DNA of 29,349 nucleotides, taken from positions 1-29,349 of the IMG/VR virus record IMGVR_UViG_3300044655_001194, one strand, 5' to 3'. A program made the position numbers and the translations under genes. The first letter of the stretch is position 1, and the number at the start of each line of letters is the position of its first letter. A model generated the notes under the pieces. It ran no database searches and had not been told where the DNA came from. It saw only the letters and a program-made list of their open reading frames with translations. The DNA is from a virus. Below are positions 8,423 to 13,554 of this stretch, piece by piece.

Positions 8423-9183
8423 CGTGCGGTATCCATTGCCAGTTTAATAGATTTGACCAACTCATCTTGGAAGTTCTTTTGAACTGTCTTCTCAGCAATC
8501 CCAAAGAAATCCAATCGTTGTTTATAGTTTGCTTTATTTACGATATTAAACAATCGTTTGAAACTTGTAGTTTTGGTTGTTACCTTACGAGTTTTACCCC
8601 TGCCTGATCGAACAAAGTCCCTGACCACTTCATAGATTCCAGTTTTCTTAACGACATAAATTGTTTTAAGCGCCCGCCCTTTTGGACTCAATGGAGCTTT
8701 GCCTTTCATCGGAGCCATACCAGCAATAACTTTATTGTAGATTCCCCGCGTAGGATTTCCGTAACTATCAAGCGGGAGATTTTTTAGCACCGGCGTTATC
8801 AGTTTTCCAACCATAGCACTGTCAATACCAGCTAGTTTCCGTTCAATACCCTTTGTCGGCCTCATGCCAGAGTATACCTGTGGATTTAGGAATCTATTGG
8901 GTTGGTTTTTACCAGAGGCTTTGCCCTTAGTAACCAGGTCTTTAATCTTAACCGCAGCTTGTAGGTTTGATTTGCTGGCAGTCTGCACAAAAGTTGAGTT
9001 AAGTGTGTATGGGTTAGGTCGGTCAAAATTTGAAACCATTGCCTGTCGGATGGCTTCCTGAGCCAGTTTGGCTGATCTAGTCAAGGCAACAGCAACGGCA
9101 AACTTCTGGTTCTTTGGATCCAGTTGTTCCAGTCTGTTTTGCAAAGTTTTTAAGGCTGCGTTGTCAGCTTTTACGGTAATCAT
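8419..9183 (-). CDS. Minor tail protein Z-like protein
   Basis: This 254-residue basic protein contains VALTRSAKLAQEAIRQAMVSNFDRPNPYTLNSTFV. I associate this block (FDRP.PYTL.S..) with phage minor tail protein Z-like/tail completion families. A Lys/Gly-rich middle part and a basic C-terminus (RSGRGKTRKVTTKTTSF) follow. In lambda, gpZ completes the tail end that joins the head, and its gene lies well after the terminase. Here it is the first gene of the packaging operon, directly before the small terminase with a 4-base overlap, which is unusual. No classical ribosome site is visible; GGTGG lies 5 bases before the ATG. An HK97-gp10-like tail-joining protein is the main alternative. Confidence 0.65.
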   Translation of the reverse strand: MITVKADNAALKTLQNRLEQLDPKNQKFAVAVALTRSAKLAQEAIRQAMVSNFDRPNPYTLNSTFVQTASKSNLQAAVKIKDLVTKGKASGKNQPNRFLNPQVYSGMRPTKGIERKLAGIDSAMVGKLITPVLKNLPLDSYGNPTRGIYNKVIAGMAPMKGKAPLSPKGRALKTIYVVKKTGIYEVVRDFVRSGRGKTRKVTTKTTSFKRLFNIVNKANYKQRLDFFGIAEKTVQKNFQDELVKSIKLAMDTAR

Positions 9184-9191
9184 AGGCCACC

Positions 9192-9220
9192 ATTGTATAT
9201 ATAAATTAGTTTACAGGCAA
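9192..9220 (-). promoter_or_regulatory. Candidate sigma70 promoter of the packaging/head operon
   Basis: Read on the minus strand, TTGCCT and TACAAT are separated by 17 bases, a fair sigma70-type match. The -10 box ends only 8 bases before the ATG at 9183, so the transcript would be nearly leaderless. That, and the weak -35, keep the confidence low. Confidence 0.35.
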
Positions 9221-9279
9221 TAGCTATATTGTACTCTGAAAAATAACCAAGCAGGAAGCGGGGAAACTGTAAAACTAGC

Positions 9280-9335
9280 AAAATGTCGCGGCTCGAATCA
9301 CCCCCGTGGCGTTTTGAGTAGGAAGGACCCGGGAA
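9280..9335. other. GC-rich candidate cos/packaging site
   Basis: A compact GC-rich block (AAATGTCGCGGCTCGAATC, then ACCCCCGTGGCG and GGAAGGACCCGGG) stands out from AT-rich flanks. It lies just upstream of the first gene of the terminase operon, where cos sites lie in lambda-type genomes. GpA/Nu1 terminases cut such sites to leave cohesive ends. The exact nick positions cannot be read from one sequence. Confidence 0.45.
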
Positions 9336-9339
9336 TTTA

Positions 9340-9372
9340 TAATAAAATCAAGCACTTACAGCATTTTTTTAA
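9340..9372. repeat. 33-bp direct repeat, left copy
   Basis: These 33 bases, with core CAAGCACTTACAGC, are identical to 12538-12570 in the same orientation. The two copies bracket a 3.2-kb accessory cassette. No tRNA or coding sequence overlaps the repeat. Confidence 0.9.
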
Positions 9373-9438
9373 TGTTTAATAGGCAAGGCTTTAGCATATA
9401 CCCTATATAAATCAATGCTTTAAATAATTGTTTTAATG

Positions 9439-9812
9439 ATAGGCTGATAGGCTGATAGGCTGATAGGCTGATAGGCTGATAGGCTGATAGGCTGATAGGC
9501 TGATAGGCTGATAGGCTGATAGGCTGATAGGCTGATAGGTTGATAGGCTGATAGGCTGATAGGCTGATAGGCTGATAGGCTGATAGGCTGATAGGCTGAT
9601 AGGCTGATAGGCTGATAGGCTGATAGGCTGATAGGCTGATAGGCTGATAGGCTGATAGGCTGATAGGCTGCTAGGCTGATAGGCTGATAGGCTGATAGGC
9701 TGATAGGCTGATAGGCTGATAGGCTGATAGGCTGATAGGCTGATAGGCTGATAGGCTGATAGGCTGCTAGGCTGCTAGGCTGATAGGCTGATAGGCTGAT
9801 AGGCTGATAGGC
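9439..9812. repeat. Tandem array of the 8-bp unit ATAGGCTG (46.75 copies)
   Basis: The octamer ATAGGCTG is repeated head to tail over 374 bases with no insertion or deletion. Only four substitutions interrupt it: 9540 (C to T), and 9671, 9767 and 9775 (A to C). Each plus-strand frame meets TGA and TAG every 24 bases. All three minus-strand frames are open and would read as QPISLSAY repeats, but no start codon feeds them and a terminator lies just upstream. The array sits between the cassette terminator and the candidate cos site. Its function is unknown. Confidence 0.97.
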
Positions 9813-9814
9813 GT

Positions 9815-9838
9815 AAAAAAGCCCGCTATAAGCGGGCT
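9815..9838 (-). terminator. Rho-independent terminator of the accessory cassette
   Basis: On the minus strand AGCCCGC and GCGGGCT form a 7-bp GC-rich stem around a 5-base loop, followed by TTTTTT. It lies downstream of the cassette genes 9855-12349 and directly before the octamer array, so it should shield the array from cassette transcription. Confidence 0.88.
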
Positions 9839-9854
9839 AAGTGTTAAGGGGCTG

Positions 9855-9926
9855 CTAATCGCGCGGGGATCCCGCTTGCGATAACATACGTATAAATAAA
9901 ACAAGCCAAGCTAAAATTATAAGCAT
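9855..9926 (-). CDS. Possible 23-aa membrane peptide
   Basis: An ATG two bases after the stop of the 220-aa gene opens 23 codons, beginning MLIILAWLVLFIRML and ending QAGSPRD. This is one hydrophobic helix with a polar tail. It is the last possible gene before the cassette terminator. A GAG lies about 8 bases upstream as a weak ribosome site. Other tiny hydrophobic peptides occur in this phage, which makes it believable. The length is too short for certainty and no family is recognised. Confidence 0.3.
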   Translation of the reverse strand: MLIILAWLVLFIRMLSQAGSPRD

Positions 9927-9927
9927 T

Positions 9928-10590
9928 TTAATAACTCGGCTGAGAAGGCAAGGCCTTAATTAGCCAAGCCTTAGCATAGTCACTTATAGGCAAGCGGTCT
10001 ATATTCTCGCTTATGGCGTCAACGTCATACTTATAAAAATCATCGCCTAAAAAATTTTCTTCTGTATATTCTTCACCATTTATAGTGGCATATATGCTAA
10101 TAGGTGAAGCCCATAATACGTTATCTATATAGCGCCTTAGGCCTTTATCAATAGGCTTATCGATGCTAACAATATAAACAGAATCGCCTTGGCTATAACC
10201 TGAGCTAATATAATAATCATGGGCTATTTTTTCGTCTATATCATGCCAAGTGCTATTGGCTAATAAGTGCTTATAATGGCGCTCGATGCTTATGTTTAAT
10301 AATTCCATAATAATATCTTTTTTATTGTATAAATAAGCGTCACTATCATAGCCCAAATCATAATTAAGCCATAAAGCCCATAATTCAGATTTTTTCTTTT
10401 TATTTAATAACGATTTTTTATAGTATGGCGCTGATACGTCGCCTAGTATAAACATAGCAGAATCGCGGCCAAAATTAAGCCGTGTATTTTCGCTTTCAAA
10501 TTCATCATAATACATTTGAGCTAAGCCAGTGTCATAAAAAACATTAAGCTCGATATTTTCGCCAGTGCTGCTAGTGTCAAAATTATTCAT
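9928..10590 (-). CDS. Hypothetical cassette protein, 220 aa
   Basis: No family is recognised. The protein is acidic and rich in Tyr and Asp, with blocks such as NVFYDTGLAQMYYDEFESEN, LWALWLNYDLGYDSDAYLY and WASPISIYATINGEEYTEENF. It has no signal peptide, membrane segment or cysteine cluster, so it should be cytosolic. The gene overlaps the upstream 70-aa gene by 8 bases and is the largest near the 3' end of the cassette operon. Its base use, with frequent ATA, TTA, GGC and AGC codons, resembles the other cassette genes more than the head genes. A role in host takeover or superinfection defence would suit a cassette gene, but nothing in the sequence shows it. Confidence 0.75.
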   Translation of the reverse strand: MNNFDTSSTGENIELNVFYDTGLAQMYYDEFESENTRLNFGRDSAMFILGDVSAPYYKKSLLNKKKKSELWALWLNYDLGYDSDAYLYNKKDIIMELLNISIERHYKHLLANSTWHDIDEKIAHDYYISSGYSQGDSVYIVSIDKPIDKGLRRYIDNVLWASPISIYATINGEEYTEENFLGDDFYKYDVDAISENIDRLPISDYAKAWLIKALPSQPSY

Positions 10591-10795
10591 TATTTAACCC
10601 TTTCAATAAAAAATCATTTTTTATAATTAAATTCTTAATAGCGCATTTTTTACGCTCGTTTAATTCTTTAATTAAATAATCCATAAAATCTATATATTCA
10701 TTAAGCTCTAAGCCGGCTAATTCATCGGCTTGCTGAATTGTCTCTAATGTTTCGCCGATTATTTGCTTAGCTCTAAAACTGAATTCTTTATTCAT
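10583..10795 (-). CDS. Hypothetical cassette protein, 70 aa
   Basis: This 70-residue helical protein starts MNKEFSFRAKQIIGETLETI, with LAGLELNEYIDFMDYLIKEL in the middle and a Lys-rich C-terminus containing two cysteine-free helices after ERKKCAIKN. It overlaps the 220-aa gene by 8 bases and lies 3 bases after the preceding small gene. I recognise no family. The alternating charged and hydrophobic pattern suggests a small helical bundle. Confidence 0.65.
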   Translation of the reverse strand: MNKEFSFRAKQIIGETLETIQQADELAGLELNEYIDFMDYLIKELNERKKCAIKNLIIKNDFLLKGLNNE

Positions 10796-10798
10796 TTT

Positions 10799-10960
10799 TT
10801 AAGCCTCCCGCCATTCATTGCAAGCTCGGCTAGATAGATAATAAGAGGCCGAAAAATCAGCCGCTTCGTATTCTTTTAACATAGCCATTGCCTCTTTTAT
10901 CGTTTCGTATTGGTCTATTGTTTCGAGCTGATAAGCATCTTTTCTTTGTATATAAATCAT
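10799..10960 (-). CDS. Small conserved-looking protein, 53 aa
   Basis: An excellent ribosome site (GGAGG, 6 bases spacing) precedes the ATG at 10960. The 53 residues run MIYIQRKDAYQLETIDQYET, then IKEAMAMLKEYEAADFSASYY and LSSRACNEWREA. The pattern 'KEA..MLKEY......YY.SSR.C..W' is one I recall from small proteins of phages and other mobile elements, function unknown. The start overlaps the previous gene's stop (ATGA), so translation is coupled. Recognition from memory is weak; that it is a gene is likely. Confidence 0.7.
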   Translation of the reverse strand: MIYIQRKDAYQLETIDQYETIKEAMAMLKEYEAADFSASYYLSSRACNEWREA

Positions 10961-11127
10961 TTTAAAACCTCCAATTCTTCTTTTAATTCTTCGATAGTCA
11001 TCTTTTCTAAGCCTTTAAAGCCATAGCGTAATAAATCGTAAATAAATTCATCGTTGAAGGCGCTATCGTTATAACATAGCTCTAAATTGATTTTTAATAT
11101 CTTTTCTATCATTTTTTCTCGTTTCAT
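10957..11127 (-). CDS. Small helical protein, 56 aa
   Basis: The 56 residues begin MKREKMIEKILKINLELCYN and end GFKGLEKMTIEELKEELEVL plus K. The C-terminal block resembles short phage proteins ending in a 'MT.EEL.EEL' helix. An AGAGG ribosome site lies in the end of the upstream 75-aa gene, with which it shares an ATGA overlap. It also overlaps the next gene by 4 bases. No function is known. The paired overlaps and clean ribosome site support a real gene. Confidence 0.68.
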   Translation of the reverse strand: MKREKMIEKILKINLELCYNDSAFNDEFIYDLLRYGFKGLEKMTIEELKEELEVLK

Positions 11128-11351
11128 TTTTCTAACCTCTTAATTGAGCCAGTGAAAATATTAAATTCATAACTAGAAGAAAGGCCAAATTTAACGGGCT
11201 TTTTTCTGTATATTTTATAAGTATTAAAACATATTTTTTTTACGCCAAAATTAGCCAATGTATCGCCAAAAAATCGCATTGTATTGCGCGTAAAAAAATG
11301 TGAATTTGGCTCTTTTTCTAAGTGCATTGTTTTTAATTGGTAGATATTCAT
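11124..11351 (-). CDS. Hypothetical phage protein, 75 aa
   Basis: The 75 residues contain EPNSHFFTRNTMRFFGDTLAN followed by KKICFNTYKIYRKKPVKFGL and NIFTGSIKRLE. The 'HFF...T.RFFG..' stretch followed by a beta-rich basic half is a pattern I recall in phage proteins of unknown function. It lies 14 bases after the 288-aa gene, with AGGGGC before the ATG, and overlaps the following gene by 4 bases. It has no membrane segment. Confidence 0.65.
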   Translation of the reverse strand: MNIYQLKTMHLEKEPNSHFFTRNTMRFFGDTLANFGVKKICFNTYKIYRKKPVKFGLSSSYEFNIFTGSIKRLEK

Positions 11352-11365
11352 TTTTAAGCCCCTAT

Positions 11366-12232
11366 TTAGTTAAGATTTAAAGCGCTGGCCACGTTTAAGA
11401 CTTCGGCCATTGGTATGACGTGGCAGCCCACTATTAAAGCCTCGCGGCTAATGCTGCTAACTTGATAATAGCCTAAGCGCATATTCTCAGGCCTTAAGGC
11501 TTCGCCGCTTGTGGCTATTTTTTGCAATAACGGCCAAGCTCTTACGGCTTCAGATAGTGGAATTCTAGCGCCTCGGCTAGTCTGAACTTCATCGCCATGC
11601 ACTCGCAAGGCCGTAACCTCAAAATTGTGATATACATTTTCGCCCGCCCGCCATTGAATAAGCGCCTCGGCTTGCTCGGCTATTTTCTCGGCTTTTCTGA
11701 TTTTATCGAGCGCCTTCTGTTTTTTCTCGGCTTCGAGTGCATCGCTTCGCAAAATATCTATATCGCTTATGCTTGTTTCATAAGTTAAGCCAAATAAATC
11801 AGCGTATGCTTTTAAGCTGCTAAAAATGCTTAATGCTTGGCCGTTATACAATCCCGCGTATTTTTTAGAGCGCGAAGCCGTAACTAATAACTTGGCCGCC
11901 TTCGCTTCGTTATGCTTAACTATAAGCTCATTAAAATCACGTTGGCCAAAAATTAAAGTGCTAAGGTTATAACTGCTAACATCAAGGCTTATGCACTCGC
12001 GCCCATGAATAGCCGAGCGAGCGAGAGACTGATGCTTGCTAGTGCTAATGCTATAACCATGGTTATTCAAAATTACATGATTATCGCCATATAACTCAGC
12101 AATACAAGTGTTATAAGAAAAAAGCCTATCATATTGGCATGAAACAGAATTAGCTCTTTTATATACATCGAACTCGTTATTATTAGCCCATACGTGAATA
12201 AGCTCTGAATTGCTAGAAAATACTTTTTTCAT
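11366..12232 (-). CDS. Conserved phage protein of unknown function, 288 aa
   Basis: This is the longest cassette gene. The N-terminal half contains SSNSELIHVWANNN, DRLFSYNTCIAELYGDNHVIL and YSISTSKHQSLARSAI, a combination I recall from a widespread phage family of unknown function ('GD.IYSYG..F.IA', 'TTSKHQ'). Residues about 165-200 are a charged helix rich in Ala, Lys and Glu. The C-terminal part has VHGDEVQTSRGARIPLSEAVR and LIVGCHVIPMAEVLN. It has no catalytic motif or membrane segment. GGGGC precedes the ATG by 5 bases. It is the second gene behind the cassette promoter. In other phages such proteins lie in early accessory regions. Confidence 0.75.
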   Translation of the reverse strand: MKKVFSSNSELIHVWANNNEFDVYKRANSVSCQYDRLFSYNTCIAELYGDNHVILNNHGYSISTSKHQSLARSAIHGRECISLDVSSYNLSTLIFGQRDFNELIVKHNEAKAAKLLVTASRSKKYAGLYNGQALSIFSSLKAYADLFGLTYETSISDIDILRSDALEAEKKQKALDKIRKAEKIAEQAEALIQWRAGENVYHNFEVTALRVHGDEVQTSRGARIPLSEAVRAWPLLQKIATSGEALRPENMRLGYYQVSSISREALIVGCHVIPMAEVLNVASALNLN

Positions 12233-12241
12233 TTTTAGCCC

Positions 12242-12349
12242 CTATAAGATAATTAAAAAAATCATTATTAAAATAAAACTTACAGCGCCTATATATTCCC
12301 AAGCGCTTATTTTTTCTGCTGCTGGTTTACTATTTTTATAATCAATCAT
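12242..12349 (-). CDS. 35-aa single-span membrane peptide
   Basis: The first gene after the cassette promoter has a strong ribosome site (AGAGG, 7 bases before the ATG). It encodes a 35-residue peptide beginning MIDYKNSKPAAEKISAWEY and ending in the hydrophobic helix AVSFILIMIFLIIL. The topology is probably N-terminus in the cytoplasm with one inner-membrane span at the C-terminal end. It ends 9 bases before the 288-aa gene. The function is unknown. Tiny membrane proteins in phage cassettes often act in superinfection exclusion, which is only a guess here. Confidence 0.65.
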   Translation of the reverse strand: MIDYKNSKPAAEKISAWEYIGAVSFILIMIFLIIL

Positions 12350-12398
12350 TTTCTACACCTCTTAAAAAAAATAATTAAATGAACTTGTCACGCTTCAC

Positions 12399-12426
12399 AT
12401 TGTAGGCCGTTTTTTTAACGTGTCAA
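12399..12426 (-). promoter_or_regulatory. Strong sigma70-type promoter of the accessory cassette
   Basis: Minus-strand TTGACA (12421-12426) and TACAAT (12399-12404) are separated by 16 bases. The -35 is a perfect match and the -10 has one mismatch. It lies about 50 bases upstream of the first cassette gene, with no gene between, and inside the 33-bp repeats. This makes the cassette an independent transcription unit that could be expressed early or constitutively with host RNA polymerase. Confidence 0.8.
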
Positions 12427-12487
12427 CAAAAATGTAAAGAAAAGTGCATATATTTTTTTTGTTTATATATTTAAAAGGTATAGGCGC

Positions 12488-12515
12488 AAAAAATCCCGCT
12501 TTTTATGGCGGGATT
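12488..12515 (-). terminator. Rho-independent terminator upstream of the cassette promoter
   Basis: On the minus strand AATCCCGC and GCGGGATT form an 8-bp stem around an 8-base loop, followed by TTTTTTG. It would stop transcripts arriving from the nuclease gene at 12784-13155 and insulate the cassette promoter. Confidence 0.8.
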
Positions 12516-12537
12516 ATTTTATTAAAATTATGCTTTT

Positions 12538-12570
12538 TAATAAAATCAAGCACTTACAGCATTTTTTTAA
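12538..12570. repeat. 33-bp direct repeat, right copy
   Basis: Perfect copy of 9340-9372. It marks the right edge of the accessory cassette, just outside the insulating terminator at 12488-12515. Confidence 0.9.
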
Positions 12571-12783
12571 ATTTTTACATTAAAAAATTGATATAAAGCT
12601 TTGATTTTATATTTTTTTTACAAAATTTTATGTTTTTTTTAAAAAACTTCTCAAAAAATTCACTTTTTTTTACAAAAATCGCTTGAGTTCCTTATTTTGA
12701 AATCTAAAACAAAAACCGCTTGAGTTCTTTGCTTTAAAACCGCTTGAGTCGTTTATTTTGAAAACTAAAAGCGCTTGAGTCGT
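12571..12783. repeat. Gene-free AT-rich spacer with four CGCTTGAGT repeats
   Basis: No gene is seen here. The left part is made of long A and T runs. From 12680 the nonamer CGCTTGAGT occurs at 12680-12688, 12717-12725, 12741-12749 and 12772-12780, spaced 37, 24 and 31 bases. Some copies extend into a TTATTTTGAAA-CTAAAA tail. Regular spacing and a conserved core suggest a protein-binding array or a degenerate repeat expansion. The function is unknown. Confidence 0.75.
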
Positions 12784-13155
12784 TTAGTTTATATTGAAGT
12801 AAAACTTGAATTTGGAATAAGCATCATCGGCGCCATAAGCAAACTCGACTTTGTAGCCATTAGATTTAAGAAGCTTGGCAATTGCTTTTTGCTGCGGACT
12901 GATCACTCCACCCTTAACGCGTTTCATTTCTATGAACAGTCCATGCCAGCCGTCTGCTGCATGAGGGAAAAACATATCAGGTACGCCAGCTAACACACCT
13001 TCATCTTTTAATCTTTTCGCAGTTCGTATGTCTCGCTTTCCACCGTTCGGAATTGCGATTAGCATAATCTGCGGATGGAAAGCACGAACACGATTAACAA
13101 AAATAATCTGCTCAGTGGTTTCCAGTCTAACTTTGTCTTTTTCCATGGCGCGCAT
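12784..13155 (-). CDS. VRR-NUC domain nuclease
   Basis: The 123 residues carry the full VRR-NUC signature: an N-terminal helix, AIPNGGKRDIRTAKRLKDEG (about 34-53), GVLAGVPDMFFP with Asp60, LFIEMKRVKGGVISPQQ with Glu76 and Lys78, then a GYKVEFAYGADDA C-terminus. D/ExK-type metal binding is therefore intact. The family comprises PD-(D/E)XK nucleases, acting as Holliday-junction resolvase-like or structure-specific nucleases, and is common in phage replication modules next to SNF2 helicases and primases. Length matches the usual 90 to 130 residues. Two ATGs (codons 1 and 4) are possible; GAGATA precedes the first. It lies downstream of the primase gene across the candidate origin. Confidence 0.9.
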   Translation of the reverse strand: MRAMEKDKVRLETTEQIIFVNRVRAFHPQIMLIAIPNGGKRDIRTAKRLKDEGVLAGVPDMFFPHAADGWHGLFIEMKRVKGGVISPQQKAIAKLLKSNGYKVEFAYGADDAYSKFKFYFNIN

Positions 13156-13214
13156 TATCTCAAATTACACGCATATCACAAAGTAAATTAAACCGGGGGT
13201 AATTTTATGAACCA

Positions 13215-13551
13215 GGTTACAGGTTACAGTTACAACAGAGTCAAATCGATTCTCCAGCGGGAAGAACATATATTGCCTTATTTATATCCTTTTTTATATC
13301 TTTCCTTTTTTATATTTATGATTTTTTAACTTGTAACCTGTAACCAAAAAGAAGAAGAGTAAGGATAGATAAGGGTTTGAGCAGGTTACAAGTGAAGGTT
13401 ACAAGTTGAGGTACTTTTTTACACTTTTGTTTACAGAAAACAAAAAAAGGTTACAAGTTGAGCACTTTTTCAACTTGTAACCTCACTTGTAACCTTTTTG
13501 TATACACCCCTGGAACTAAATTAGAGGGGGTGTAATTTTTAAGTTGTAACC
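13215..13551. other. Inverted-repeat/iteron region, candidate replication origin
   Basis: This gene-free stretch holds ten exact copies of GGTTACA: forward at 13215, 13222, 13384, 13397 and 13449; reverse at 13332, 13339, 13476, 13488 and 13545. They pair symmetrically. GGTTACAGGTTACA (13215-13228) is the exact inverse of 13332-13345, and 13384-13408 is the inverse of 13471-13494 except for one extra base. The AT-rich run 13260-13327 between the first pair could melt easily. The primase-helicase gene is adjacent. The array fits initiator-binding iterons of a replication origin. A recombination or regulatory site is the alternative. Confidence 0.6.
13442..13482 (-). terminator. Possible terminator of the primase gene
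   Basis: On the minus strand GGTTACAAGTTG (complement of 13471-13482) and CAACTTGTAACC (complement of 13449-13460) form a perfect 12-bp stem with a 10-base loop, followed by TTTTTTT. It lies about 70 bases past the primase stop and is built from the same heptamers as the candidate origin, so it may have two roles. Confidence 0.6.
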
Positions 13552-13554
13552 TTT

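Noticed and set aside
9284-9310. tRNA-like T-loop (GATTCGAGCC on the minus strand)
   Set aside because: No acceptor stem, anticodon arm or D-arm could be built around it. It belongs to the GC-rich candidate packaging site.
9439-9812. Possible repeat protein (QPISLSAY repeats) on the minus strand across the octamer array
   Set aside because: All three frames are open only because the octamer lacks stops on that strand. There is no start codon or ribosome site, and a terminator lies immediately upstream.
12680-12780. CRISPR array
   Set aside because: The repeat is only 9 bases, spacing is irregular (24 to 37) and spacers are A/T tails that resemble each other. No cas genes are present.
13504-13533. 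Plus-strand terminator (ACACCCC with GGGGTGT)
   Set aside because: A stem is present with a 15-base loop and TTTTT soon after, but no plus-strand gene lies upstream that it could serve.
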